Below are positions 9,346 through 18,930 of a stretch of DNA of 64,000 nucleotides, in pieces (position 1 is the stretch's first letter; each line of letters opens with the position of its first letter). The DNA comes from Rhodoferax sp. Lineage in GTDB: Bacteria; Pseudomonadota; Gammaproteobacteria; Burkholderiales; Burkholderiaceae_C. The position numbers and the translations under genes are program-made. Below the pieces are notes generated by a model. It did no database searches. It was not told the origin of the DNA and saw nothing but the letters and a program-made list of their open reading frames with translations. The stretch lies in assembly GCF_028689295.1 (NCBI RefSeq), contig NZ_JAQTWL010000003.1, positions 122,569-186,568 on the forward strand. Reading direction: 5' to 3'.

Positions 9346-11223
9346 TCAGATCTGTACTCTTGTCCCCAACTCAATGACGCAGTTGTTGGGCAACCTGAAA
9401 AAACCCGCTACGCTACCTGAATTTCGCGACATCAATGCAAACAGAGCTTCACGCCAATGTGACATGCCAGCACCCTTGGTGGGCACAATGATTTCACGAC
9501 TCAGAAAGTAAGACGTCTCGAACAGATTGATGGGCAAGCCCTTGGTTTTACACAGTTCCAGCGCCTTGGGAATATCCGGTGTGTTCTTGAAACCGTAGTT
9601 CACCTGAACCCGCCAAAATCCAGCCAACAGGGGCGTTACCTGCACCCGATCCTCAAACGGTATCCAGGGAACCTCATGAAAAACCACCGTCAGAATCACA
9701 TTGCGATCATGCAAGACCTGGTTGTGCTTCAGGTTGTGCATCAATGCCTGCGGAACCGTACTGGAGTTGGCCACTGCGTAAACGGCCGTCCGGGACACGC
9801 GGTGAACTCCATGTTCCGACAAACCGGTGATGAACGGGATAAGTTCAGGATCATCCCGGCGGATGCTCTCGAGCAACAGTTCTCGACCACGCCGCCAAGT
9901 TGCCATGACCGTGAATATGGCAAGACCGAGCGCCAGCGGAAACCAGCCACCCTGAAAGAACTTGATTGCGCATGACACCACCAACAGCAGATCCAATGCC
10001 AGAAACACACTGGTTGCGGCAAGCGCTACCGGCAGTGGGTACTGCCACCCATACCGGACCACAAAAAACGTCAGCAAGGTCGTGATCAGCATGGTCACTG
10101 TGACGGCAATTCCATAGGCTGCAGCCATCGCTGACGAACTGCCAAAGCCAACCACAGCCAGCAAAACCGCAACCAATAGCATCCAGTTCACCTCTGGCAT
10201 ATAGATTTGCCCGGCTTCTTTTGCGGAGGTGTATAGCACCGCCATGCGAGGCAACAAACCCAGTTGAACCGCTTGCTTGGTCATGGAATAGGCGCCTGAA
10301 ATCACTGCCTGAGACGCAATCACTGTGGCGCAGGTTGCCAGCACCACAGCCGGGATCAGCAGCGGCTCAGGAAACAGGCGGTAAAACGGGTTTTCTATGG
10401 CTGACGCATCCCGCATCAGCAAGGCGCCTTGTCCCATATAGTTGATCGCCAGCGCTGGCAACACCAAGCCACCCCAGGCGAACTGGATCGGCCGCTTTCC
10501 AAAGTGACCCATGTCGGCATACAGAGCCTCTGCCCCGGTAAAGGCCAACACAATGGCTCCTACACCGACAAACACATGCCATCCCTGGTGGGCCAGGAAC
10601 TGGATCGCATTGATTGGATTGAGCGCAGCTAGTATGGCGGGTTGCCGAACGATTTCCACGATTCCAAAACCAGCCAGCACCACAAACCACATCACGATAA
10701 TTGGGCCAAAGAGCTTGCCAACCAGGCCGGTTCCATATCGTTGCACTGCAAACAGAGCGATCAGCACGACGCTGCAAACTGGCAAAACGTAAGGTTTCAG
10801 CGTTGGCGTCACGACTTCCAGCCCTTCTACCGCGCTGAGCACCGAAATCGCCGGGGTGATCACGCTGTCCCCATAAAACAGGGCCGCACCAATGACCCCG
10901 AGCAGCAGCAAGACCAGCCGCTTGGTGGGGTTGGTTCCAGCAGCCTCCACAGCCAGGGCGGTCAAGGCCATGATGCCGCCTTCGCCCCGGTTGTCGGCGC
11001 GCAGGATCAGCAGCACATACTTGAGTGTGACCACCATCATCAACCCCCAGAAGATTACCGATACAGCGCCAATCAGGTGGACGCTATCCAGCGGAATGCC
11101 AGTGGCTGGGCCGAACACTTCCCGCATGGTGTACAGCGGACTGGTGCCAATGTCGCCGTAGACGACACCCATGGCACCCAGGGTCAGAGCCGCGAGACTT
11201 TCGCGGCTGGTGGTTTTGCTCAT
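9346..11223 (-). CDS. kup: Kup-family low-affinity potassium uptake transporter
   Basis: Proton-coupled K+ symporter of the inner membrane. The N-terminal signature [14 protein letters not shown] is intact, followed by about twelve hydrophobic segments and a cytoplasmic C-terminal domain of roughly 170 residues. The length of 625 residues matches the family. The ATG at 11223 gives the normal N-terminus; an in-frame start at 11271 adds 16 residues without homology. It follows kdpE on the same strand with a gap of about 73 bases, so the pair of regulators upstream may control it, which is unusual because Kup is typically unlinked to KdpDE. Confidence 0.95.
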   Translation of the reverse strand: MSKTTSRESLAALTLGAMGVVYGDIGTSPLYTMREVFGPATGIPLDSVHLIGAVSVIFWGLMMVVTLKYVLLILRADNRGEGGIMALTALAVEAAGTNPTKRLVLLLLGVIGAALFYGDSVITPAISVLSAVEGLEVVTPTLKPYVLPVCSVVLIALFAVQRYGTGLVGKLFGPIIVMWFVVLAGFGIVEIVRQPAILAALNPINAIQFLAHQGWHVFVGVGAIVLAFTGAEALYADMGHFGKRPIQFAWGGLVLPALAINYMGQGALLMRDASAIENPFYRLFPEPLLIPAVVLATCATVIASQAVISGAYSMTKQAVQLGLLPRMAVLYTSAKEAGQIYMPEVNWMLLVAVLLAVVGFGSSSAMAAAYGIAVTVTMLITTLLTFFVVRYGWQYPLPVALAATSVFLALDLLLVVSCAIKFFQGGWFPLALGLAIFTVMATWRRGRELLLESIRRDDPELIPFITGLSEHGVHRVSRTAVYAVANSSTVPQALMHNLKHNQVLHDRNVILTVVFHEVPWIPFEDRVQVTPLLAGFWRVQVNYGFKNTPDIPKALELCKTKGLPINLFETSYFLSREIIVPTKGAGMSHWREALFALMSRNSGSVAGFFRLPNNCVIELGTRVQI

Positions 11224-11296
11224 ATCGCGTGCTTGTGATTCAACAGACACGCACTGTCCGACCTGGCGCATCAGGAACGCATAAGGATTGCCGAAG

Positions 11297-11983
11297 TCAG
11301 GAAACCGCCAGCCTGTATCCGACGCCGGTTTCTGTCAGCAGATGCCTGGGTTCGGCCGGGTCGATTTCAATCTTGGAACGCAACTGGCCCATGTAAAGGC
11401 GTAGGTAGTGGGTGTGTTCGGTGAATTCTGCACCCCAAACGTCGGTGAGCAATTGACGATGGGTGACAACCCTACCGGCACTGCGGACCAGTCGAGCCAG
11501 CAATTTGAATTCGGTGGGCGTGAGATGCAGCTCCCGCCCCCGACTGACCACAGTGTGCAGGGTAAGGTCTACCTGCAAATCGTCGAGTTCATGCACGGTG
11601 ACGGCGGCGGCCACAGTAGTGCCACGGTGGCGCAAAGCCACCCGTATTCGGGCCAGCAGTTCGGCCACGCTGAACGGCTTGGTCAGGTAGTCGTCTGCAC
11701 CAGCATCCAAAAGCTCAATCTTCTGCGCTTCCTGATGACGCGCCGACACCACCAGAATCGGTAAAGCGTGGTGTTTGCGAACCTTCTGGACCAACGTGGC
11801 ACCGTTTCCGTCGGGTAAACCCAAATCCAGCAGCAAGATGTCTGGCAAGGAATGGCACAGAAGTGCGGTTGCCTCACTGACGGACACTGCGGTTTGAACA
11901 TCAAAACCTTCAACCGAAAGGGTCGACTGGATCAAAGCCCGAATTTCAGGGTCATCCTCCACCACCAGGACACGCAAGGTCAT
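11297..11983 (-). CDS. kdpE: KdpE-like OmpR-family response regulator
   Basis: Two-component transcription regulator of 228 residues. The receiver domain has the acidic pair ED-D at 9-11 and the phosphoacceptor D53 in [10 protein letters not shown]. The conserved K is in YLTKPFS, and a winged-helix OmpR/PhoB effector domain follows ([13 protein letters not shown] to YRLAVS). Its start overlaps the stop of the sensor kinase gene by four bases, so the two are translationally coupled. The family normally activates kdpFABC at low K+ or high osmolarity; no kdpFABC is in this window, and the next gene downstream is kup. Confidence 0.88.
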   Translation of the reverse strand: MTLRVLVVEDDPEIRALIQSTLSVEGFDVQTAVSVSEATALLCHSLPDILLLDLGLPDGNGATLVQKVRKHHALPILVVSARHQEAQKIELLDAGADDYLTKPFSVAELLARIRVALRHRGTTVAAAVTVHELDDLQVDLTLHTVVSRGRELHLTPTEFKLLARLVRSAGRVVTHRQLLTDVWGAEFTEHTHYLRLYMGQLRSKIEIDPAEPRHLLTETGVGYRLAVS

Positions 11984-13479
11984 ATTGGTTCGCCTTCAGG
12001 TTGCTTCGCACTCAGAGGCATGGCAAACGTGAAACTGTTGCCTCCGCCACTTCTGCGTCGCAGGGTCAAGGTGCCGCCATGGGTTGCAGCAATGGCACGA
12101 CACAGCGCCAAACCCAATCCAGTGCCGTGTTGACCTGACAAATCATCACGGGTGTATGGCTCGAAGATGCTTGCATACTTCTCTTTCGGGATTTCTTTGC
12201 CCCGGTCTTTGACTGCCACTTGCAAATCTTTGTCGTTCACGCTCACAGTCAATTCAATCGCCCCGTTGCTGTACTTGAGGGCGTTGTCCAGGAGGTTACC
12301 GATCAGTTGAGCCAGCAGCACTGGATCGGCCTTGATCAATGGCAGTCCTTCTGGAACCTTGGGTTTGATGCGATGCGCCGGATCACGATGCCGGATTCGA
12401 GCCAGGACGGCGCCAACAATCTCTTCCATGGATTCCCAGTCGCGCTTGATTTCTTCGTCAGCATTGGCAAGGCGAACCAGTTGGAGCGTGTTTTCTGTGA
12501 CGGTGCAAAGATAGGACGCCTCATTGACGATACTGCCCAGCAAGCGGTCTTGCTCTTCGACACTGAGCTTGTCGCGCTGGAGTTGCAATGAAGAGGCTGC
12601 ACCCACCACCGCGGCCAGTGGGGTGCGTAAATCGTGGGAAATGGCGGCCAGGTAGGTGCTTTGGAGTTGCTGGCGTTGTGCCTCGATTTGCGCGGTTTGC
12701 ATGGTTTCGGTCATACGCAGACGATGCAATGCCTGTCCAAGCAGGGCGCAAAGGGCCTGCGCGTGTTCACGACCGGCGGTATCACTGGCCAGCGCGGGTC
12801 GGACGCTGACCGCACCGCTCACGTTGGGTTTGTTGCCCAAGGGAAGGAACCAGGCATTCAGACCGGGCCATCGTCCGGTGCCAGGGCCAAGAACAGCCAT
12901 TTCGCGCATGCAGCAACGCATTCCGTCAGCCTCGTTAGAGGACAAGGTCTCCGGCAAGTCAAGCTCATCGTCACTGCGTCGCAACGCCAGAAGGCATGGC
13001 CCCTCAAATGCTGATTCCAGGGCAATTTGACCCAGGGATGCAACTTCCCCAAGTGTTGTAACACCTGACAGGTTGGACGCCACCTCCTGCAACTGGCTTG
13101 CACGTTGAAAGTTGATTTTTGCCATTTCGGTTTCCCGACGCAATCGTGCGGCCAGATGGCTGATGACCAATGCGACCAGGAGCATGGTGAACAGGGCGAT
13201 CAAATGTTCCTGGTTATCGACTTCAAAGGTCCAACGTGGTGGTACAAAGAAGAAGTTGAAGGCGGTCACGGCGCCTACCGCACAAGCCACGGATTGCATC
13301 CATCTCAGGTTGTAGGAGGCAACTACCACGGCCAGCACATAGACCATGGCTTGGCTGGTCAGGGAGACATGGTGATCGAGCAGGTATCCTCCTGCGGTGG
13401 CACATCCCAGCAGCAACGCCACTATTCCCCAGCTTCGCATGCTGGAAAGATTCGTGGCTGATGTCCGGGAAACGCTCAT
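11980..13479 (-). CDS. kdpD: Short KdpD-like sensor histidine kinase lacking the N-terminal KdpD domain
   Basis: The 499-residue inner-membrane kinase begins directly with the four-helix DUF4118 membrane module (about residues 15-110, including the conserved FNFFFVPP). A GAF-like region (about 125-255) and the HisKA box with H282 in AAISHDLRTPL follow. The C-terminal ATPase has N, G1 and G2 boxes (NLLDNALKYS; GTGLGLAL). Classical KdpD is near 890 residues and starts with a ~370-residue cytoplasmic KdpD/Usp sensor region, which is absent here. Nothing upstream to 13777 encodes it. Shortened KdpD proteins are known in other bacteria, so this need not be degradation. It heads a kdpD-kdpE-kup unit. 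Confidence 0.85.
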   Translation of the reverse strand: MSVSRTSATNLSSMRSWGIVALLLGCATAGGYLLDHHVSLTSQAMVYVLAVVVASYNLRWMQSVACAVGAVTAFNFFFVPPRWTFEVDNQEHLIALFTMLLVALVISHLAARLRRETEMAKINFQRASQLQEVASNLSGVTTLGEVASLGQIALESAFEGPCLLALRRSDDELDLPETLSSNEADGMRCCMREMAVLGPGTGRWPGLNAWFLPLGNKPNVSGAVSVRPALASDTAGREHAQALCALLGQALHRLRMTETMQTAQIEAQRQQLQSTYLAAISHDLRTPLAAVVGAASSLQLQRDKLSVEEQDRLLGSIVNEASYLCTVTENTLQLVRLANADEEIKRDWESMEEIVGAVLARIRHRDPAHRIKPKVPEGLPLIKADPVLLAQLIGNLLDNALKYSNGAIELTVSVNDKDLQVAVKDRGKEIPKEKYASIFEPYTRDDLSGQHGTGLGLALCRAIAATHGGTLTLRRRSGGGNSFTFAMPLSAKQPEGEPI

Positions 13480-13777
13480 GGTGACATCAGCGTACCACTG
13501 CCCGTATCAGGATTGCATTAGGAAACCATCTGACTGAGGGTGGGCAGCCTTCAACCCTGAGGGTAAATGCTATCAACTGCACCCGACTGACAAGAAAAGT
13601 CCAACTATTGCAGTGCCATTCAGCAGCCACTGAGGAATACCTGCAACCGCTGCTCAAGAGCCGGTGAATCCGATACCTGCTGCGACCGGTTGAATCCAAG
13701 CGTCAAAGCAGACCCTGCCAGACGCCCCCGTTCGCTATCGTGATGCTTTTGCGGTGAACGCACTGACCCTCGGCGGT
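13480..13777. other. Intergenic region upstream of kdpD
   Basis: These 298 bases have no convincing gene on either strand; a 70-codon minus-strand frame at 13487-13699 has no recognisable motif. The stretch must hold the kdpD promoter. The one structured element I see is a perfect odd palindrome ACCCTGAGGGT at 13554-13564, about 75 bases upstream of the kdpD start, which could be a regulator site. No KdpE consensus was recognised with confidence. Confidence 0.5.
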
Positions 13778-14047
13778 TCAGCCCTGCCGGCGAATCTCAC
13801 GCAGCATGAACAGGTAGAGGCTTTCCACCTTGTCGCGCGCCCAAGGCGTTTTGCGCAAAAACTTCAGGCTCGACGCGACGCTGGGGTCATGCGTGAAGCA
13901 GCGCACCGGAATGCGTTCGCCCAAGCCAGCCCAGCCGTAGTGGGCGCTCAAGGCCGTCACCATGGCTTCCAGCGTGATGCCGTGCAAGGGGTTGCGGGCT
14001 TGCGGCGCGGGTGGTGCAGCTTGGGGGTCGGAGGGTAAGGTGCTCAT
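13778..14047 (-). CDS. VF530 (DUF2132) family small protein
   Basis: An 89-residue protein matching the VF530 family, with the hallmark NPLHGITLE near the N-terminus, [11 protein letters not shown], and [13 protein letters not shown] near the C-terminus. A structure of the Vibrio fischeri member is known and DNA binding has been proposed; the cellular role is unsettled. It lies 24 bases downstream of pap on the same strand, suggesting co-transcription. The first ~20 residues are Pro/Ala-rich and unconserved. Confidence 0.85.
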   Translation of the reverse strand: MSTLPSDPQAAPPAPQARNPLHGITLEAMVTALSAHYGWAGLGERIPVRCFTHDPSVASSLKFLRKTPWARDKVESLYLFMLREIRRQG

Positions 14048-14071
14048 GGACTGATTTTGGCACTGGGCAGC

Positions 14072-15634
14072 TTATTTCTTGCGGTCCGAATTGCCCTGTT
14101 TGATTTTTTTGGGCTTGGTTGGTTTGTTGCTGATTGCCTCGACCGACTTGGCTGGTCTCTGCAAGGCAGACTCCAGGCGTTCGCACAGGGTGCGCAAAAT
14201 CTTCACCCGGGCGTAATTCTTGTCATTGGCCTCGACCAGCGTCCAGGGAGCCTCTCCGGTGCTGGTGCGCTCCACCATGTCGCAAATGGCTTGCTGGTAG
14301 TCGTGCCATTTTTCGCGGTTGCGCCAGTCTTCCTGAGTGATCTTGAAGCGTTTGAACTCAATCTGTTCGCGTTCCTTGAAGCGCCTGAGCTGCTCGGCCT
14401 GGCTGATTTGCAACCAGAACTTGACCACGATGACGCCGGCATCGATCAGCTCGTGCTCGAAGTCGTTGATCTCGCTGTAGCCGCGAAGCCAGTCGGCCTC
14501 GGAGCAGAAGCCTTCCACCCGTTCCACCAACACGCGGCCATACCACGTGCGGTCAAAGATGGCGACATGGCCATGGCGAGGCAGATTGCGCCAGAAGCGC
14601 CACAGGTGGGGCTGCGCCTTTTCTTCGTCGGTGGGCGCCGCCACCGGCGACACCTGATACTGGCGCGCATCCAGCGCCGCCGCGATGCGCCGGATGGCGC
14701 CGCCTTTGCCCGCCGCATCGGCGCCTTCGAAGGCACACACCAGCGCGCGGTTCTTGAAGCGCGCGTCGCGCACCAGTTCCGACAGCTTTCCCTGCCACTT
14801 GGCCAGTTCGTCCTTGTAGGCTTTGTCGGCCAGCGTCAGCGTCAAGTCGAGCGCTGAGAGCACGTTGCGGCCGTCCAGATCGACCCGCACCATGGGTGCC
14901 ATGGGCATGCGCGGCGGCTCCTTGGTGGCCAGCTTGTTTTGCATGGCCTTGAGCAGCACCTGGCCCACCGTCATGCAGCGGTAGCGGTCGTCGGTTCCTT
15001 CGACCACCACCCAGGGCGCCGCCGCAGTGTTGGTCACGCGCAGCAAATGGCCCGCCACGTCCTGCAACTGGTCGTAGGTTTTGAGGCGGTCCCAGTTCCA
15101 TTGCGTGACGCGCCAGGCGGTACGCGGGTCGCTGGAAAGCGCCTTGAGGCGCTGTTTTTGCCCTTCCTTGGTCAGGTGAAACCAGAACTTGAGCACCAGC
15201 GCGCCTTCATCGACCAGCATTTCCTCGAAGCGGTTGATCTGCTGGGCGCGGGCATCGAGCTCCTTGAGCGACAGTTTGCCTTCGATGCGCTCGCGAATCG
15301 GGTCGGAGTACCAGGAGCCGGCAAATACGCCGACCCTGCCCTTGGGTGGCAGACTGCGCCAGTAACGCCACATGGGCGGGCGCTCGCGCTCTTCGTCGCT
15401 GGGTTGGGAAAATGCCAGGGTGGAGAGAAAACGCGCATCCATCCACTCGTAGAGCACGTTGATGGTCTCGCCTTTGCCGGCGCCGTCCTGGCCGCTGATG
15501 AGGACCAGCACCGGGGTTTTGTGTTGTTCGAACAAATCGACCTGTGCCGCCAGCAAGGCAGCCCGCAAACCGGGAACGGCCTCGCGGAAGGCAGCTTTGC
15601 TCAGCCTGTGGCCAATTTCGGCAGATTGAAACAT
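14072..15634 (-). CDS. pap: Polyphosphate:AMP phosphotransferase (two-domain PPK2)
   Basis: Transfers phosphate from polyphosphate to AMP, making ADP. The 520-residue length and tandem PPK2 domains identify the class II PAP type. Domain 1 has the P-loop GQDGAGKGE but the degenerate lid region AGSWYSDPIRERI. Domain 2 has EGADAAGKGG and the intact DRTWYGRVLVERVEG. The second domain is therefore the likely catalytic one, as established for this family. The Lys-rich C-terminal tail (KPTKPKKIKQG..) may help bind the anionic polymer. It is divergent from the formate dehydrogenase cluster and probably co-transcribed with the VF530 gene downstream. Confidence 0.93.
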   Translation of the reverse strand: MFQSAEIGHRLSKAAFREAVPGLRAALLAAQVDLFEQHKTPVLVLISGQDGAGKGETINVLYEWMDARFLSTLAFSQPSDEERERPPMWRYWRSLPPKGRVGVFAGSWYSDPIRERIEGKLSLKELDARAQQINRFEEMLVDEGALVLKFWFHLTKEGQKQRLKALSSDPRTAWRVTQWNWDRLKTYDQLQDVAGHLLRVTNTAAAPWVVVEGTDDRYRCMTVGQVLLKAMQNKLATKEPPRMPMAPMVRVDLDGRNVLSALDLTLTLADKAYKDELAKWQGKLSELVRDARFKNRALVCAFEGADAAGKGGAIRRIAAALDARQYQVSPVAAPTDEEKAQPHLWRFWRNLPRHGHVAIFDRTWYGRVLVERVEGFCSEADWLRGYSEINDFEHELIDAGVIVVKFWLQISQAEQLRRFKEREQIEFKRFKITQEDWRNREKWHDYQQAICDMVERTSTGEAPWTLVEANDKNYARVKILRTLCERLESALQRPAKSVEAISNKPTKPKKIKQGNSDRKK

Positions 15635-15742
15635 CGGGAGCTTTCAGGGTGTCGTTGAACAAGGGGCAGCCCGTGGTGCCGCAGCTTGCCACGCGCCCAA
15701 CGCTCTCAGGGGCTATTTGAATCCGTTACAGTTCTGTATCTT

Positions 15743-16312
15743 ATGACTATCTCACGCCCATTCATCGAAGTCGCCGTGATCATGCAGCGCCTGGCCAACA
15801 CCGGTGTGGCGGCGCGCTGGCAGCCCTGGCGCTGGCAACTGGCCGATGTGGTGCTGCACGAAGAAGGTTTTGGCACCGTGCCGCGCCTGCTCTACCAAAG
15901 CGAGACTGAACAGCGCTGGCTGCATGGCGGCCTTAAGGTGGAATTGTTCAAGGACGACGGCGAAGGCTATTACCTCAACGCCAGCACCGACGTGCCGAGC
16001 TGGTTTGTCTTGTGGCGCATGGAAGACGAACCCAGTGTGGCGGGCGAACCGCTTGCGCGACCACTGGTGGTGAGCCTGAGCTACTACGACGCGGGGCGCT
16101 GGCTCGACGCGCAGGAAACAGTGGAGCAGGTGCCGGCTCCGGCGCCGGTGGTGGCGTGGTTGCAGACCTTCGTTGACGAACATTACGTGGTGGAGCCCAA
16201 GCGGCGCAAGCGGCCCGAGAGCTTCAAGTCGCTCACCGACCGCTTTGGCAACCCGGCCTCCATCAGCACGGATAAAACCTTTGGCAACGGCCAGGGCGGT
16301 GGACATGGCTGA
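15743..16312 (+). CDS. DUF3305 protein, formate dehydrogenase accessory
   Basis: A 189-residue soluble protein of the DUF3305 family, whose members are found beside DUF3306 in proteobacterial formate dehydrogenase clusters. Visible features are IEVAVIMQRL near the start, a Trp-rich segment (ARWQPWRWQLADVVLHEE), and a central SWFVLWRMEDE. The C-terminal KRRKRPESFKSLTDRFGNPA follows. No membrane segment or cofactor motif is seen. The ATG at 15743 is used because the upstream extension to 15686 crosses the intergenic region without homology. It is the first gene of the cluster and overlaps the DUF3306 start by eight bases. The biochemical role is not known. Confidence 0.85.
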   Translation: MTISRPFIEVAVIMQRLANTGVAARWQPWRWQLADVVLHEEGFGTVPRLLYQSETEQRWLHGGLKVELFKDDGEGYYLNASTDVPSWFVLWRMEDEPSVAGEPLARPLVVSLSYYDAGRWLDAQETVEQVPAPAPVVAWLQTFVDEHYVVEPKRRKRPESFKSLTDRFGNPASISTDKTFGNGQGGGHG

Positions 16313-16946
16313 CGGCTTTTTGGTCCGCTGGTCGCAGCGCAAGCAGGCGCTGCGTGAGGGCAGGGTGGTGGAAGAGCCTGCGCTCGACAAGCCGATGGTG
16401 CCCGCTGAACCCGCGACCGGTCCGGTGCCGGACGCATCAAGACCTTCAACGGAACCGAAGCAAGCCGTGTCGACAACGCAGCCTGCACCAGCCCCCACGC
16501 TGGCCGATGTGCAGGCGCTCGACGCCGACAGCAGCTTCGCCCCGTTCGTGGCGCGCGATGTGGCCCCCGAGGTGCGCAACGCTGCCATGAAAAAGCTTTT
16601 TACCGACCCGCATTACAACGTGATGGACGGGCTGGATATCTACATCGACGACTACAGCGTGCCAAGCCCCATGCCTGCTGCCATGCTGCGCCAGATGGCG
16701 AGCGCCAAGTTTCTCAAGCTGTTCGACGAAGAAGAAACGCCAGCAGGGCAAGCGCAGGCCAAGCTGGCGGCGCCTGCTGTCAGCCCGCAGCAAGAGCCAT
16801 CCCTGAATTCAACCCAAGACCCAGACCATGACTACACTGATTTGCGACTGCAACCAGACCATGCCGCTCGACCCGCGGGCACTGAGCGCGAGCCTGAGCG
16901 AGTCGCTAAGCCTGCATTCGAGCCTGTGCCGCCGCCAGACCGATGA
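16305..16946 (+). CDS. DUF3306 protein, formate dehydrogenase accessory
   Basis: A 213-residue protein whose N-terminus FLVRWSQRKQALREG and middle (SSFAPFVARDVAPEVRNAAMKKLFTDPHYNVMDGLD, given here only as landmarks at about residues 80-115) fit the DUF3306 family. Most of the rest is Pro/Ala-rich and probably disordered. The start at 16305 overlaps the DUF3305 stop. The last ~39 codons (16828-16946) overlap the next gene in another frame, an unusually long overlap. No catalytic residues are apparent; the role is inferred only from its constant association with formate dehydrogenase operons. Confidence 0.82.
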   Translation: MADGFLVRWSQRKQALREGRVVEEPALDKPMVPAEPATGPVPDASRPSTEPKQAVSTTQPAPAPTLADVQALDADSSFAPFVARDVAPEVRNAAMKKLFTDPHYNVMDGLDIYIDDYSVPSPMPAAMLRQMASAKFLKLFDEEETPAGQAQAKLAAPAVSPQQEPSLNSTQDPDHDYTDLRLQPDHAARPAGTEREPERVAKPAFEPVPPPDR

Positions 16947-18930
16947 GTTTTTAAAGGCTGCCGGTGCGGGTGAGGAACTGGTGGTGGCCTGCACCCAGGA
17001 AAGCCGGCTCTTCAACGAACTGGCCGATCAGGCTAATCTGAGCATCCCGATCAGGTTTGTCAACATCCGCGAAACCGGCGGCTGGAGCCGCGACGGGGCA
17101 CAAGCCAGCCCCAAGATGGCCGCCCTGCTGGCGGCTGCGCATTTGCCCGAGCCCGACCCGGTCGCCATGGTCACCTACAAGAGCGCCGGGCGTGCCCTCA
17201 TCGTGGGTGAACTCGGCGCCGCAGAGCAAGTGGCCGAGTTGCTGGGCGACGCGCTCGATGTGACCTTGTTTACCCAGGGTGCGGGCAACCTGGGTGCGGC
17301 GCAGGATCGGCGTTACCCGGTGCTCGGTGGCCAACTGCAAACGCTGACCGGCTGGCTTGGCGCGTTCGAGCTGGTCTGGCTGCAAAACAACCCGATCGAT
17401 CTGGACCTGTGCACGCGCTGCAACGCCTGCCTGGCCGCCTGCCCCGCAGACGCCATCGGGCTGGACTACCAGATTGACCTGAAAGCCTGCGACGCCAACC
17501 GCGCCTGTGTCAAGGTGTGCAAGGTGGCCGGTGCCATCGACTTCAACCGCACGCCGCAAAGCCACACCGATACCTTTGATCTGGTGCTCGACCTGCGCGC
17601 AGCCCCCGCGTTCAGCCAGCACGCCAAGCCGCAAGGCTACCTGCACTGGGATGGCCGCGACATGAAAGCGCTGCTGGCCTGGCGCGAGTTGGTGGGCGAG
17701 TTTGAAAAACCCAAGTTCTTCAACTACAGGCAAAAGCTCTGCGCGCACAGCCGCAACGACAAGCTGGGCTGCACGGCCTGTATCGACGTGTGCTCGGCCA
17801 GCGCCATCAGCAGCGATTTCAAGCGTCAGCAAATCAAGGTGAATCCCAACCTGTGCGTGGGCTGCGGCACCTGCAGCACGGTGTGCCCGACCGGTGCCAT
17901 GGGTTTTGCCTACCCGCGCGCCAGCGACCAGGGCGTCAGGCTTAAAACGCTGCTGGCGACCTACCAGCGCAGCGGTGGCAAGGACGCCGCACTGCTGCTG
18001 CACAGTCAGGGCGCTGGAGCGCGCCTGCTGGGTGACCTCGGCCGTGCCGCGCAACTTGAAAAGGGTCAGAAGGACGGCACCCATGGTGTGCCAGCGCGGG
18101 TGCTGCCGCTGGCGCTGTGGCACACGTCCTCGACCGGACTGGAGTTGTGGCTCACCGCCATCGCTTACGGTGCGACGAACGTCTGGGTGCTGTTGACCGA
18201 CGAGGAAGCGCCGCAGTACGCGGTGGCGCTGCGCGAGCAGATGACTGTCGCGCAAGACATTCTGACGGGCCTGGGCTATTCCGGTGAACATTTCAGGCTG
18301 CTGCAGGTGCGCGACGCGCGCGACCTGGCCGCGCTCGACCGCGACCTGCAGGTGCCCGCTGCGCAGGCCCCGGCGCGCCATGCCGGCTTTGCGGTGCAAG
18401 CGGACAAACGCGCCACGCTGGAACTGGCGCTGGACCACCTGATCAGCCACGCACCCAAGCCCAGCCAGGTGCCCATTGCCTTGCCCGTCAGCGGCTCACC
18501 GCTGGGCGGCCTGGCCATCAACAAGGACACCTGCACGCTGTGCCTGAGCTGCGTCAATGCCTGCCCGGCGGGTGCGCTGGCCGATAACGCGCAGGCGCCG
18601 CAATTGCGTTTCATTGAGAAAAATTGCGTGCAGTGCGGGCTGTGTGTGACCACCTGCCCGGAAAAAGCCCTGTCCCTGATGCCGCAGCTCAATCTGGCAG
18701 CGCAGCGCAATAACTTCGCGGTGCTCAACGAGATGCAGCCCTATGCTTGCGTGCGCTGCGGCAAACCCTTTGGCACGCTCAAGGCCATCGAGGGCATGCT
18801 GGCCAAGCTCGCAGGCCACAGCATGTTCCAGGGCGCGGCGCTGGAACGCCTGAAAATGTGCGGCGACTGCCGCGTCATCGACATCTACTCGGCCGACAAC
18901 GAAATCAAAATCACGGATATCAAATCATGA
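16828..18930 (+). CDS. Multi-cluster 4Fe-4S ferredoxin-type protein of the formate dehydrogenase cluster
   Basis: A 700-residue cytoplasmic-looking protein without signal peptide or membrane helix. It contains several CxxCxxCxxxC sites: C195 onward (CTRCNACLAACP), a variant CDANRACVKVC, CTACIDVCSAS, C343 onward (CVGCGTCSTVCP), C569 onward (CTLCLSCVNACP), CVQCGLCVTTCP, and a C-terminal CVRCGKPF...CGDC knuckle. Between them lies a ~150-residue domain (about 360-520) like the CoB-CoM heterodisulfide reductase/HdrA delta-type fold (VWVLLTDEEAPQYAVALREQ). Similar proteins accompany DUF3305/3306 and TorD genes. An electron-transfer or cofactor-insertion role is inference. It overlaps the TorD-like gene by four bases (ATGA). 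Confidence 0.85.
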   Translation: MTTLICDCNQTMPLDPRALSASLSESLSLHSSLCRRQTDEFLKAAGAGEELVVACTQESRLFNELADQANLSIPIRFVNIRETGGWSRDGAQASPKMAALLAAAHLPEPDPVAMVTYKSAGRALIVGELGAAEQVAELLGDALDVTLFTQGAGNLGAAQDRRYPVLGGQLQTLTGWLGAFELVWLQNNPIDLDLCTRCNACLAACPADAIGLDYQIDLKACDANRACVKVCKVAGAIDFNRTPQSHTDTFDLVLDLRAAPAFSQHAKPQGYLHWDGRDMKALLAWRELVGEFEKPKFFNYRQKLCAHSRNDKLGCTACIDVCSASAISSDFKRQQIKVNPNLCVGCGTCSTVCPTGAMGFAYPRASDQGVRLKTLLATYQRSGGKDAALLLHSQGAGARLLGDLGRAAQLEKGQKDGTHGVPARVLPLALWHTSSTGLELWLTAIAYGATNVWVLLTDEEAPQYAVALREQMTVAQDILTGLGYSGEHFRLLQVRDARDLAALDRDLQVPAAQAPARHAGFAVQADKRATLELALDHLISHAPKPSQVPIALPVSGSPLGGLAINKDTCTLCLSCVNACPAGALADNAQAPQLRFIEKNCVQCGLCVTTCPEKALSLMPQLNLAAQRNNFAVLNEMQPYACVRCGKPFGTLKAIEGMLAKLAGHSMFQGAALERLKMCGDCRVIDIYSADNEIKITDIKS

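Noticed and set aside
16951..18450. A 499-codon minus-strand frame opposite the multi-cluster ferredoxin gene
   Set aside because: No conserved motif and composition of an antisense shadow; the plus strand encodes regular cysteine clusters.
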